64,000 bases of DNA from Pollenia angustigena. Lineage: Eukaryota; Arthropoda; Insecta; Diptera; Polleniidae. Under the pieces are notes generated by a model. The model was not told where the DNA came from. It did no database searches and saw only the letters and a list, made by a program, of their open reading frames with translations. The position numbers and the translations under genes were made by a program. Every line of letters starts with the position of its first letter. Position 1 is the stretch's first letter. Positions 44,320-56,149 of this stretch are shown here, one piece after another. The stretch spans positions 107,407,802 to 107,471,801 of the forward strand of contig OV884058.1 in the NCBI GenBank assembly GCA_930367215.1, written 5' to 3'.

Positions 44320-45165
44320 TGTCTTATTTCTCTCTTGGTTTTGAAAACAAAGTTTCGTTGAGTTTTAAAAATATTTTTAATAATAAACAAATCGAATTAA
44401 AATATACTAAGAAAATTACACAAATTTGTTGAATTAATGACTACGGCGATAGTTAAGTGAAAAAATAAAGTTTCGTTAAATATTTTTAAAATAAACATGT
44501 GTATTTAAAAAAAATTGTTACCATTTTAAGCATCGAGAAATCTTTCTAAAACTTTCCTGACTTTGGAAACATAGTTTCGTTGAGTTTTAAACATGATCAA
44601 AAAAATTCAAATTAAAATAAGCTAAGAAAATTAAACAAATCAGTTGAATTAATTAATGACTTCGGCGATAATTTAGTGAAAAAATAAAGTTTCGTTAAGT
44701 TCTTTTTAAATAAACTTATCAAAAAAAAATTGTTACCGATTTAAGCACTGAGCAATTTTCCTAACTTACTAAAACTATAGCTTTCTTTAAAAGCTTTAGA
44801 CGTAAAAAATAAAGTTTCGTTAAGTTTTAAAATAACGTATCTTCATAATTAGGGTTTCTTCCAAAAGTTACTATCTAAGCCTTTTGTATACAATGCTTTT
44901 CACTTAGAAAATAAAGTTTCGTTAAGTTTTTTTTAAATAAACATATTGAAAAAAATTGTTACCGATTTCAGCACCGAGCAATCTTCCAAACTTACTAAAG
45001 CGATTGCTTTCTTTAAAAGCTTTGGACGTAAAAAATTAAGTTTCGTTAAGTTTTAAAATAACATACTTTCATAATTTAAGGTTATCTTCCTCAAATAACT
45101 ATCTAAGCCTTTCGTAAAAAAAGCTTTTCACTTAGAAAATAAAGTTTCGTTAAGTTGTTTACATA
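44320..45165 (+). repeat. Tandem array, ~223-bp period, AAAGTTTCGTTAAG motif
   Basis: 'aaaataaagtttcgttaag' recurs at about 44465, 44684, 44804, 44910, 45028 and 45139. The longer unit is marked by 'attgttaccgattt.agcac' at 44732 and 44955 (223 bp). Two alternating spacer types explain the shorter steps. The first two units are more diverged. Confidence 0.75.
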
Positions 45166-45242
45166 ACCAAAACTTAAATTTTTCTTATAAAATTTAATAA
45201 TAAAAAAAAAATTAATCAATCTTGATATGTAAATCATTCTAA

Positions 45243-45368
45243 GGGCCTTTATTATAACTTGGCGTTAGCTGTTATCCGACAGTTAACAGACGCTTTTTGA
45301 CAGATAACACATTATTATCTGTCAATTTAATCTAAACTTTAGCTAACTTCAAGTTGTAATAATGGCCC
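45243..45368. mobile_element. 126-bp palindromic MITE, TSD TAA
   Basis: GGGCCTTTATTATAACTTGG and CAAGTTGTAATAATGGCCC are inverted, with 'gttagc' and 'gctaac' inside. TAA flanks both ends (45240-45242, 45369-45371). Confidence 0.8.
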
Positions 45369-45519
45369 TAAGAGAATTTATTTAAAAAAATTAAATAAAT
45401 AGAGATAAACGTCTCTCTATTTATTGCAAATTGCATTACCCTATTTTAATTTGATCTAATTTAGGGTTTTTTAACACCAAAAAACACTCTACAGAATTTT
45501 TTGAACATTAATCCATAAT

Positions 45520-45990
45520 TGGCAATGGGTCCAATATAAATTCCCCTCCTTAAAATCAGTTTACTACGGCTAAAACTGTAACGAATTATAATATTTTTCA
45601 TTAAATTAGATTTTATTTTAGCTAATACGGCCTAAAGTTTTTTTTTATGTAATTAAAAATGCATTTAATCCATATTTTCCCAACGTTTCGTGAATGTTAT
45701 GTTCACTTTATCAAGGGATTCGTAATAAGAAAATCAATTTTTCTCAAATCAGTTCAAATAAAGTTTCATATGACTAGATATAAAAGTTTTAAATCTTCAG
45801 ATTGCCTGCCAATAATTTAACATACGTCTAAACCGCAACCAATTTTAATACTGACGCCCCTTTTTGTTAAGATATGTAATAGTTTGTAGATCCCATATAA
45901 AGCCAAATCCTAAAATATTCTAACTGTGGGTAGAGGATATCAAAGATTCAGCACAGCCAAATTTAGCACTCTAACTTGTTTGAAACATTT
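45520..45990 (+). mobile_element. Old DINE/Helentron-like copy, 3' part
   Basis: 'atatcaaagattcagcacag' followed by 'ccaaatttagcactctaact' equals the 3' end of the element at 11381-12478; upstream are decayed central units ('gatcccatataaagcc', 'ggctaaaactgtaacg'). Confidence 0.6.
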
Positions 45991-47640
45991 AATGACAGTT
46001 TTCGCCATCCAGATGATCATGATTATCATGTTTGTTAACTATCATCATTGTCATATTATATAAGGTTGGCTACAAATTTACCACATTTATACTTTCATAC
46101 AGTTAAATACAACACTTCTGCAATGACAACTGACTTTGACATATATTACATATTTTTGTTTGTTTGTTTATATATTTGCTATTATTTATATGCAAATAAA
46201 GTACGAGGTGTTTTATGAAACAGCAGCAGAAACAACAAAAACTGCAATAACATTAACAAAAGTGATTAAGCCAGCAGAAGACAATAACAAAATTCAAGTT
46301 GAAGAAGAGCATTTTTCACTACAGAAATAATAGTTAATGTTATTTTACTTGGTTTTTGTTAAAAGTTTTTGTTTTGTTTTTGTCTGCATTTGCAATTATT
46401 TTAATTGAATTTTAGTGAATTTTTTGTGGTTTTTTGTTTTTATAAAGTTAATTACGGTTTAAACTTTATTATTTTGTTTTAAATTTTTAAATTGTCAAAC
46501 TTTAACCTTTAAGTTTTAGAGGAAAAAAAGTTCAACACATAAAATATAAAGAACTCTAGTGTTTAACTTTGCAAATTGCTTGTAAGTGCTGCCAGATTAA
46601 AAATGTTATCGTTATTTTGACGGTCTTTAGTCTTAATACATTTGACAATTTACCCATTCGATTACAAATTTTTAGATTTTTTTTGTACAGGGATTAAAGT
46701 TTTATAAGTTGTCAGACCTGGGAACTCTATTATAATTCGTATTGAGCAAAAAATTATGACTGGCTCTAATCGTTACCCATAAATCTTTACTTTGTAGGTC
46801 TTGGTATAAAATATGAACTTAATTTTTTAACTTTCACATAAAATAAACTACGTAAATACTCGTTGTGAAAATAACAAATCTAGATTTCCACAATAAATTT
46901 AGAGCTTTTATTATTGAGCTTATATTAAATTAAAATACAGCTTTACTGCTATAGAAACATTCACCAACTCCGCTGGCTAAGACTATTTTAAAATTCAGGT
47001 TTAGCTTGATCAATGAAAAAGCTTGACAATTAAGCAAAATCAAGCCCGTCTGGTAACCCTAGGTCGGGGCGATTGATCCAGTCAACGGCTAGCGGTATAA
47101 GGTCATGTCAATTATTTGTTTGGTGCACAAATTTGACAAATTTATTACAAAAAACTTGTTTCTCCAGCACAATGGCGATAAAACTTAACCAAACGTTCTT
47201 TGTTTTTGGAAAAAGTGCAGTCGATAGTTCACCAAAATTCTCGATTTAACACTTTTAGATTAGTGGATAACGTAAAGCCACTTGGAACGTAGATATGGTT
47301 AAAAATGCTTGAAAAACTGATTCGCGGTACTTATATTTTTAACCTTGAAATTTACAGGTCAAGTGTATTTAGATACCAAAACTTATAGTCGAATAAGGGA
47401 CTTCTTTGATTTGTTCTATGAAAATTGTATGGATAAGAGAATTTATCAAATCTAAAAAACTCATGCACCCTTTTTTAGGTTAGCCTTTTAACCCTAAAAA
47501 CACCGAAAGTACAAAATATAATTTTTTTGATACACAAAATCAACGAATTATAAATTAAATACCGGGTCGTTTTTGTTTCAATCATCGAATGCAATGCAAG
47601 AATACTAAAACATAAGTTATTTTGTTAAAATAAAAAAATT
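45990..47640. other. No feature recognised
   Basis: No supported exon; the 64-codon frame at 46136 has no recognisable features. Confidence 0.4.
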
Positions 47641-47644
47641 CTAA

Positions 47645-47909
47645 AGGCCCAACCACAATGTGCTTAAGTTGGCTAAAGCGAATGAGCGAAAACATGTAAA
47701 TTATTTGAGACAAACCATTATGAACTTTGGTAAACTTTTTGCTAAGTTTAATGAAACTGTGATTTGCTTAAGCAAGGTGCAAATCTAATCGCACATTCCG
47801 TACGGAATTAAATGTTTTTTTTTATTTTGTTTTCCTAAATACATTTGAGAGACTTTTTTTAATTTTTGACAGTAGGTTAAACAAGACTATGCATATTATG
47901 GTTGAGCCT
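47645..47909. mobile_element. 265-bp MITE, TSD TAA
   Basis: AGGCCCAACCACAATGTGC and GCATATTATGGTTGAGCCT are inverted ends; TAA on both sides (47642-47644, 47910-47912). Terminal AGGC resembles that of the MITE at 250-411. Confidence 0.7.
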
Positions 47910-47983
47910 TAAGGCTTTATATAAATGTTCGAAAATTCGAGCATATTTTCGAAAATAATATTTCTATCAGTAAACTTTTTATA

Positions 47984-48058
47984 TCCAAAGCGGGAATTGA
48001 ACCTGCAGCTGTTACACTGATATACTAGTTCACTTACAACTACCCTGCCAAGTTGCTA
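47984..48058 (-). ncRNA. tRNA-like sequence (SINE head or tRNA relic)
   Basis: The minus strand contains TTGGCAGGGTAGTTG (48038-48052), close to a pol III A box, and GGTTCAATTCC (47993-48003), a perfect B box, at tRNA-like spacing. The T stem has one mismatch. The acceptor strands do not pair, so it is not a functional tRNA. The word 'taagtgaactag' is duplicated on either side of the A box. Confidence 0.4.
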
Positions 48059-48069
48059 GTTCACTTACG

Positions 48070-49980
48070 AATGTTCGATAATTTAAACACAATCTCGATT
48101 TTTTTACCCAAAAAACTTCATTTTTTAAGTGTTAACTAAATCTATTCACATTCAAAACTTTATTACCAGTTTTAAATTGGAATTGGAATTGGAATTTATT
48201 ATTTTTCAGAAGTATCGATTTAAATTCGACAAATACCGATGAAATAAGTTATTTAAAAAAAAGTCTTTAAAAACTTGAAGTTTTTCCACACAATTTTAAA
48301 GATTTTCCTTCTTTCTTCTAATCTGGCCACTTTACAATAAGTAACCAAAATTAAGTCATTAAACCATTAAAATTAAAGTTGATTATTGTTTTCTTTAAAC
48401 TTTTTTAAATTATTTTCAGCAACAACAAGAACGTCAGCAACATCAACAACTACATCAATCGGTTTTAAAGTTTAAACTTAACAAACTTAATAAGCTCAAA
48501 AAGTCTGGTTAAAACAATTTCTTTAATTTTTTTTCTTATTTAAGATGAAATCATTGTTAAACTTCACAAAATTGTTTAATTTCTGTTGTATAGGTAGGTA
48601 TTTCTTTTATATTCTTTTTTGTAAGTATCCGGCTTAACTATTTTAGTTTTATTTTGTTTGGTTTCTTTTGATCGCACATACACACACACACTTTAACAAA
48701 TTCATTCCGTTAATAACTTCTTTTTCTTACTCGTTTTTTTAGTTACTAGTTTCAAATTTATTTTTTTTATTGAATCACACACAATTTCTAAAAGCAACTT
48801 ATCACACTTACTTCTCACTTGAAACAAGCGCGTCAACGTCTTTATTTAACGAAAATCACTCATCAACTAAAGTTTTGTTGTGGATGTCATTCGTCTACAA
48901 CCCATATGCTCAGACGTATCCAAACAACAACAATAAGCGTATCCAAAAGCAAAACAAAACAAAAAAAGTATCATTTATTTAGTTGGGCTCCCAATCAGTC
49001 ATTTAGTCCCCCTTCTTCATTACCTGTATTTACCAGTGTTGCCGTTGAAAGATACTAAAAAGGGGCACAAAAGGGGTATTTTTTTTTAAATGGGGTCTCA
49101 AAGTCAATTGTTTTTTTTAAACAAAACAAAAGAGAAAGAAATTTAAAAATTTTTAGTAGAAGAAAAACAATTTTTTATTTAACATTAATGGTGTTTTCTT
49201 TTCTAAAAAATAAAAATGCATTATATTTGTGTATTATATTTAACAGGTTACACGTACCCTTACAAAGTGATACATTTTTCTAAAGTACAATGGAACAAAA
49301 TAATAGCTACGTTTTACACTCAACACTGTGTATTTAGCGTGTTAAATATTGAATGCAAAGTTTGTACTGAAAGCGATATTTACCACGCTTGTAGCAATTT
49401 TCAACATTAAATTTTCTTTGAATTCCATAAGCGTTAACAGCACTGATTTTCAATAATTAAAGTCAGCTGTTGTTAAAAATTTTGCGCCAAAAAAATAATT
49501 ATTAAATAAAGGTAAAACAAACTAAAACAAAAAGTTTTTATGAATGTGATTTTTGTCAAGCTAAGTTTTTATATCCACTGCAATATAACCAAAAATCAAA
49601 ATATAACACAAATTGTACGCAATCAAAAGAAAAAGGGTAATAAAAATACTTGCTTGCATAAAAAAGTACTTAACGCTGATGCAAAAATGGGTATTATCTC
49701 ACACTCAATTATAACTGGGGGTAAGAAAAGGAACAAATTTGTCATTTATTGTTGCAACATATTAAGATATATTTTTAGAATAGAACAAAAACCCGCGCGA
49801 ATGGTCGTATACAGGGAACATTTTTGTCAGGAAAGAAAACACCATAAGGCATATGAAAATAATTTTTAAAACAACCGTTTGTTTACAAAAAAGTAAACAG
49901 AAAAACACGATATTTTTACCGCCTGTAGATTTGATTTTTAAAAAAAAATCATGGTTTTAACATTTCGGGATTTTGATACT
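48070..49980. other. No feature recognised
   Basis: AT-rich. Short frames at 48770-49058 overlap each other in different phases and look spurious. A 'ccagtgttgccg' word at 49033 resembles an hAT terminus without a proven partner. Confidence 0.35.
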
Positions 49981-49984
49981 ATCA

Positions 49985-50110
49985 CATTTAAGTCCCCAAA
50001 ATTAGTTTATGCATTTAAATTCATAACAGTTATTTTACATGAAATAAGTCCCAATACCAAAATAAAAAACATAAGTCCCCAAAAAACGATGTTTTTGCTT
50101 TTATGAAATT
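49985..50110. repeat. Remnant with FB1-like subrepeats
   Basis: 'taagtccccaaaat', 'catgaaataagtccc' and 'taagtccccaaaaa' recall the GAAATAACCCCCAA units of 2547-4424 with AGT in place of ACC. No ends found. Confidence 0.35.
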
Positions 50111-50577
50111 TTTTTTTTGCAATTATTTCATGGCGCCATAGAAATCACTTCTTTTGTGTGAGTTTCAGTTCGAAACAGTAGTTAATTTAATTATTTTTTC
50201 AAAAACGGCAACAATAAACATCAACCCAAAAATATTTGACACACGCATTCACATCTACAAGAGTTACAGTTACGGCAAATATCAAGGAGTATCGGCGAAA
50301 TACTTTTTTGGGTTGTCTGCTTCACGAATAATGCCTCATATGAATAAATAACTTAATGGTAGCTAATGCTTAAAAATTTAACTTTATATTAAGTTATTAA
50401 TATTAATTAGTATTGTGGTTATTTTGTTGAACTATTTATGGTTTTTAATCCAAATTTTTAATATTTTTAATTAGGCTTAAGTTCATGAAATTTAATTTTC
50501 ATTAAATTATTTTTATGAAGAAAGGAATTTTACAACATGAAAATTAATTAAAATTGTTATTGATAATCTTTCATTCT

Positions 50578-50654
50578 TGACGTGGCCGGGGCTCGAACCC
50601 TGGCCGGCAGGTTACCATGACATGTTTCGATCGCAACCACTCGATCTCCTCAGA
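50578..50654 (-). ncRNA. tRNA-like module in the left arm
   Basis: On the minus strand: 'agatcgagtgg' (A-box-like, two changes), a D stem atcg/cgat with an 8-base loop, an anticodon-like stem with one mismatch, and GGTTCGAGCCC, a perfect B box, in a T arm with one mismatch. The 3' strand ends cca-cgtc-a. The acceptor stem pairs poorly and the anticodon loop lacks U33, so it is tRNA-derived and not a working tRNA. Confidence 0.5.
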
Positions 50655-50856
50655 TGGATTTGCCGTCTTACACTCGCAGCTATCGACGACTGCTGACGTC
50701 AATAGTCAAACATCAATCCTTAAACCAAATTGTATTTTAACATTTGGTAGATCGAAATTTCGTTTCCTGAATGATTATACAATTTGGTTTAAGGATTGAT
50801 GTTTGACTATTGACTCAGCAGTCGTCGATGGCTGTGAGTGTAAGACGGCAAATCCA

Positions 50857-50933
50857 TCTGAGGAGATCGAGTGGTTGCAATCGAAACATGTCATGGTAAC
50901 CTGCCGGCCAGGGTTCGAGCCCCGGCCACGTCA
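50857..50933 (+). ncRNA. tRNA-like module in the right arm
   Basis: The inverted counterpart of 50578-50654. One base in the D stem differs (tgcaatcg instead of tgcgatcg), breaking a pair; the B box GGTTCGAGCCC is intact. Confidence 0.5.
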
Positions 50934-51059
50934 AGAATGAAAGATTATCAACAACAATTTTAATTAATTTTCATGTTGTAAAATTCCTTTCTTCATAAAA
51001 ATAATTTTATGAAAATTAAATTTAATGAACTTAAGCCTAATTAAAAATATTAATAAGTT

Positions 51060-51900
51060 GTTAATATTAAGTAATTCAATAAGTTAATAACTAATAAGTG
51101 TTATATTATTAGAGAAATTGTGCTTTGGATTTTAATTTAAACTTGACTTATAGTAAAACAAGTTGGAGAATCTTAAAAAAATCTTTATTAGAAGACTATC
51201 TTTCAAGCTCCGTGCCGAACAAATATAGAGACAAATTCAGGAAATCGTAGGTTTTTAGATTAATTCTGTCCGCAAGCATATTTTGAATCAGTGTTAATTA
51301 AAAAATTATTTGCAGCAATACTAAGATGGAACATATTTTTATAAATTTTAATACGTAAATATTTTTAAAATTTCCGAACTTAACCCAAAACATTATGGTG
51401 TGTCATTTATTTTACTTTTTTATAATTTAAATTGATTGACAAAAGCCTCTGGTTGGACAATTATGTATCTGAAACAATTCTAAATTAATACATTTATGGG
51501 GGATTTCATGTCAAGTGACTTAATTTTTAAATCTATGTCTTCCGATTTGGATTTTTACATAAGCCACTCGTATCGGAAAAAGCGACCAACACCGCCTTAA
51601 AGGTAAAGACATAAGTTTTCTTTTGAGCTAAAAAAAAAATAAAAAAAAGTTTAAATTTTTTCAAAAAAACAAAAAAAAAAATTTTCAAAAGATTGATCAA
51701 ATAGCTTTCGAAACAACTTGGGACAAATTTTGCTAGCACCAATAGTTAATAAGGATGAAAAAGAACACCTGTATGGCCAAAATGTCAAACTTTGAGCCCC
51801 TCATACTAAGAAACTTTTTGACCGATCTTGTTGAAAATTTGTGTCTAAACTACTATCCAATAGGACTAACCTTGGTGCAAATCATCCAAATAAATCCAAA
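51060..51900. other. No feature recognised
   Basis: AT-rich; nothing that I can support. Confidence 0.4.
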
Positions 51901-51907
51901 GCTTAGT

Positions 51908-52858
51908 TTAAACAAGTTAGAGTGCTATATTCGGCTGTGCCGAATCTTTGATACCCTCCACCGACAGTTCGAATGTTTAAGGAGTAATATCTGTATGATG
52001 TTATTATTATCTTAAACTGTGACGATTTGTTATTAATTATGGTTTTAGGCGACTAAACTGTTTTCCGGTAGTAGGGTTTATATGGGGCCTAGGGTAAATT
52101 ATGTACCGATCATCACGAAATTTCACAGTATCATTTATAGTCCTATAAAACTGTGACGAGCCAATTTATTATGATTGCATTATTTTTAACGGTTTTAGGC
52201 GTACTAAACTGTTTTCCGGTAGTAGGGTTTATATAGGGCCTAAGGTAAATTATGGACCAATCGTCACGAAATTTCACAGCCTTATTTCTAGTCCTAAAAA
52301 ACTGTGACGTACTAAATTTTGTTACGCTAGCGTTATTTTTTACGGTTTTAGGCGTACTAAACTGTTTTCCGGGAGTAGTGTTTATATGGGGCTTAGGGTT
52401 AATTATGGACGGATCTTCACGAAATTTAACAGCGTGATTTTCAGTCAAATAAAACAAATTTTTGCAAAATCTTATCTCATTCCGTGCCTTGTTCCAGCAT
52501 TTATGTTATTTTTTGTAACAAAATAATCAATTTTTTTAGGTGGTGGTTTCACATTTTGATTCATAGCTCTGGTCCTACTATGCCGATTTTGCTGAATTTC
52601 AATCCCAAACTGCTTAGGATAACAACAAGCAATTTGGCACCAAGTTTGTTTATTGCTTTTGAGTTGTTCGCAAGTGAGCGTGTTTTCAACAGACGGACAG
52701 ACAGACGGGCATGGCTAAATCGACTTAGAATTACTCCAGGACCCAGAATATATATACTTTATGGGGTCTCAGATGAATAATAAAAAAGTTTCACACGGAA
52801 TGACAAACTTAATATACCCTCTTTACAACTAATTGTGGTGCAGGGTATAAAAAGGGGC
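51908..52858 (-). mobile_element. DINE-1/Helentron-like element, copy 2 (inverted)
   Basis: Minus-strand counterpart of 11381-12478: it opens here with 'caagttagagtgctatattc' and 'ggctgtgccgaa', contains about three central units of the 153-bp type ('ctaaactgttttccggtagt'), and ends with 'gacccagaatatatatactt'-like text and 'gggtataaaaa'. The 51-residue peptide phase is kept over two units (52143-52457). Unit number differs from copy 1. Confidence 0.75.
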
Positions 52859-53158
52859 ATAAAAAGTGGTAAGGTCCTCAAAAAAGTTCAAATTGGAACT
52901 TTAGGGCGACAACGGCAACGCTGCCTATATTATTTGCGTTTGCGAGAGTGTAGATGTGTAGTCAGTGGTTTTTTGGTTGTTTTTTATGTGTTGCTTTATT
53001 TCTTGTTTAACTTTTGTTATTGTTTTGTCTTCTTTCGTTTTATTCTGTGTTTACTTAAGATTTTCTTTTTTTTATGTCTTTTATTTTGGCTGTAAGGGAG
53101 AATGTTTCTTTCTTAACGTGTGCTCATTTAAATTTTGTTTAAGTCGTTCGTGTCAAAA

Positions 53159-53680
53159 GGTAAAGTACGTAAGTACAGTGGGATTAAAGCCAGCAAATTG
53201 CAAATCAAAAGGAAAACAATTGTCGAGAAACCTGTTTAATGTAGGTACAGAAGCATACATGGGAAATTAAGCACCAGTTACTACTACTTAAAAAAAAAAA
53301 GGTAAAGTACGTAGGTACAGCGGGACCAAAGGCAGCAAATTGCAAATCCTACATTTAATTTAGTTTCTGAAGCATACATGGGAAATTTATCACTAGTTAC
53401 TACTACTTAAAAAAAGAAGGTAAAGTACGTAAGTACAGTGGAACCAAAGGCAGCAAATTGCAAATCCTACATTTAATGTAGGTTCTGAAGCATACATGGG
53501 AAATTTATCACTAGTTACTACTACTTAAAAAAAGAAGGTAAAGTACGTAAGTACAGTGGGCCAAAGACAGCAAATTGCAAATCCTAAGGTAAGCAATTGC
53601 CAAGAAACCTATTTAATCTAGGTTCTGAAGCAAACATGGGCAATTAAGCACTAGCTACTACTACTTAAAAAAAAGGAAAT
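53159..53680 (+). repeat. Four tandem units, each ending in an A run
   Basis: 'ggtaaagtacgta' starts units at 53159, 53301, 53419 and 53537. Each ends 'gttactactacttaaaaaaa' or a close variant. Units 1 and 4 have 'caattg.cgagaaacct' or its variant, which units 2 and 3 lack, so the middle units come from one shortened parent. Confidence 0.85.
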
Positions 53681-53878
53681 ACAGTTGTACCCCCGCGACG
53701 TAAAATGTCACTTTTCGATAACGCACTTTTAGGCAAGTATTATCTAATATGTATAATAGGGAGTTAAAGGAAATATGTATATTAAAACTAATCAAAGATT
53801 CCAATATTTATATATGTACATTGTTTTTCCACATTCCAGGGTATAAAATGAGGGAGGTACATTATTAATCGGGAAAGA

Positions 53879-54563
53879 GTTAATCACCCCTATCGTGAAT
53901 AATTTTTCCCTCGTAATTTTTCCCCTTTTCACATATTTGCGATCATGAACAACTCCCATGAAAAAATGTCAATTAAAGGAGAATAATAACGTGAAAAAAT
54001 GTTCACGGGAAAAAATTCCCCTTATCATGAAAAATTTTTTCCCTCGTAATTTGTTCACATTTCCCTTAGATTTTCTCACTTTATTTTTGCTAGGGAACAG
54101 AACATGTATGTAAGTAGCTCCTCATATAAATCGAATATAAAGGGTTAATAAAGTTAATAAGGCACAAACCGATATATTGCTCAACAAAATGCAAAACAAC
54201 AGGTCGATTGCCTGCGGATTAGTAAAGCTTTCGATTGACTTGGTGGCAGAATTTTGGAAAATATTTTACTACATTAAATTTAAAAAATGCAAAAACCTAA
54301 GGTTGTAATCAAACTATCCCTCCAGTACTCAATATTTTGCTTTATTATTTTAACTTTTCTTTAAAATATATACTTGTATATTTTTGAACAAAAATTTTAT
54401 TGATTTTAAATTTTTTTAATCTTTCTTATTTTTTTACATTCATTGGAACTGATAGCGTGGAAAATTTTTCACATGAGATTCACGATTGCTTTTTTCCCTT
54501 CGAGGGGAATGAAAATTTCATTGGAACAAAAATTTCACTTGTTATTCACGATAGGGGTGAATA
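53879..54563. mobile_element. Foldback element with CGTGAAAAATTTTTTCCC subrepeats
   Basis: 'caccctatcgtgaataa'-type ends are inverted (53884-53902 and 54543-54562). The interior repeats 'ttcacgggaaaaaattcccc', 'ttttttccctcgtaatttg' and similar words in both orientations. Target duplication not found. Confidence 0.55.
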
Positions 54564-54564
54564 T

Positions 54565-55045
54565 AATCTATTTGAAGGTAAAAAATGTGGGACTTTAACG
54601 CGAACAATTAAGGTAAACGCAGTTTACATTTATGTCCGCAACCAGAATCGAGAAAAGAACCCATTAGCACCTGTGGTGATGTCTTGACTTGGAAGGAAAA
54701 GTAGACTATGAATCAAATAAAAAAGATAACGCAAAAACTGTAATCAAAATTTTGCTCTCACTGCGCATGTTGTCATAAGTTACTTTTCCCTTTTCGTGTA
54801 TCGGTTTCAAAGCTATTTGTTCTACATTTTGTAACATTTACTGTAACTGATCTATTTTGTATTTGTATGGGACGTGCCACGCTCAGTAATCGAATACCAT
54901 TCACTGTTTGACGGATGTCATGTATTTGTACCAAATTCGGAAACTTTTACTGCTATGATTCTCCATATACCTATTCTGTATAATCTAGTCCCCATCATTT
55001 CTGTGTTCTTCCAAAACAGACACATAACATTAAATAAACTTTGCT
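54565..55045. other. No feature recognised
   Basis: No gene or repeat that I could support. Confidence 0.35.
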
Positions 55046-55049
55046 ACTC

Positions 55050-55182
55050 ATATAAGGGCCCATAATATATGCATACATATATACTTGATAGGGTCTGAGA
55101 TCAAAATTGTATTATAAGGGCCCAGAATATATGCATACATATATACTTGATAGGTTCTGAGATCAAAATTGCATTAGTTACA
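55050..55182 (+). repeat. Two-copy tandem duplication, ~66-bp unit
   Basis: 'taagggccca.aatatatgca' followed by 'tacatatatacttgataggg' and 'tctgagatcaaaattg' occurs twice in a row with three or four differences. Confidence 0.85.
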
Positions 55183-55609
55183 AACGGAATGACAATATTC
55201 ACTTCTAAGTACCTTCATTTGGTACCTACAAGTAATATGTTTGCGTAAATTATAATATTTCATAACACATTTTGCCCCACTGCTATTTAAATTATAGCCA
55301 AACTAAAGAAAGAAATACGGAATAAGACAACTGTGACTATGACAACAATGACTAAGTAAAAGGGGGGAACTTTACAATAACAAAATAACCAATACAATTA
55401 CCAACCACAAACATCAAAACTCGAAATACACAAAGAAAGCCAAAAAGTAGTTCTTGCCAAGAAATAAACAGAATAGTAAAAGAAAAAACAAAAAAGCAAT
55501 TCAATATGACAAAGAGGATGTTATCAGAATGATATTATTTTCCTTTAGATTGTATTAGCAAATAACTAATATTAATGTCACTGTAGCTACATACGTGTTA
55601 AGATCTTCC

Positions 55610-56143
55610 CAAGGCGAATTCATGTAAAAGGTGCACCGCGGTGGTAGCAATGCTACAACAAGTACAACAATAAAACATGTAAGAAAGTTTAGTCGGCCCA
55701 AATATTCAAAACCTTACACCACAGCATAAAAAGAGACATTTTCTTACTTTTACCCTATTTGAGACCCATTACCAATCGTAGACCCGGCAAACAAAAATTG
55801 AGTTATGAAATACCGGGTTCTTTGTGCAAATATTATCTACATATCAACAGCTATACATATATGATTTCGGTTTTGAAGAGGGGGTTTATATTGGACCTAC
55901 CAGTACAAAATTTTGTTATAACAAGCTATTTTAAAAGTTTTAGTTGTCAACTTTTATATCAATATGCACCAACATTTAAAAGGAAGTTATGGCACTTAAA
56001 GCTATTTTCGGGAGTGGTAATTGTATGGAACGGTTTACAAAATTTTTGGTTACACAAACGTATAATACCCTATACAAACAATATTCACGGAGTAAAAACT
56101 ACTCAGCTGATCTCTCGAGTTCACCTACTATGAATTCGCCTTG
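55610..56143. mobile_element. 534-bp element, CAAGGCGAATT termini
   Basis: CAAGGCGAATTCATGTAAAA and the inverted right end CCTACTATGAATTCGCCTTG match the 186-bp MITE at 42686 in their first 11 bases. The 124-codon frame inside (from 55759) has no recognisable domain. Confidence 0.6.
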
Positions 56144-56149
56144 TCTAAG

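Larger units (their letters stand above)
50463..51050. repeat. Near-perfect hairpin, ~270-290-bp arms, 43-nt loop
   Basis: Left arm to about 50733, loop about 50734-50777, right arm to about 51050. In the inner 160 bp of the arms I count about four substitutions and one 1-base indel, roughly 97% identity. Outer arms ('aattaggcttaagttcat' and complement) continue the match. A transcript of either strand would form long double-stranded RNA. Each arm carries a tRNA-like module. Confidence 0.85.

Noticed and set aside
50578..50933. Two functional tRNA genes
   Set aside because: Acceptor stems do not pair, U33 is missing and the anticodon loops are not canonical; they are tRNA-derived at best.
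50463..51050. The hairpin as an assembly artefact
   Set aside because: The arms differ by several substitutions and a 1-base indel and are separated by a unique loop, which a simple foldback error would not produce. Long reads would still be decisive.
49033..52923. A 3.9-kb hAT element bounded by CAGTGTTGCCGTTG and CAACGGCAACGCTG
   Set aside because: The inverted ends match for only about 14 bp, the 8-bp flanks (gtatttac and cctatatt) do not agree, and no transposase lies between.
53159..53680. CRISPR-like array
   Set aside because: Units are contiguous with no unique spacers, and the DNA is eukaryotic.
54400..54687. 95-codon frame as a small protein
   Set aside because: It overlaps the inverted repeats of the foldback at 53879-54563 and shows no recognisable motif.
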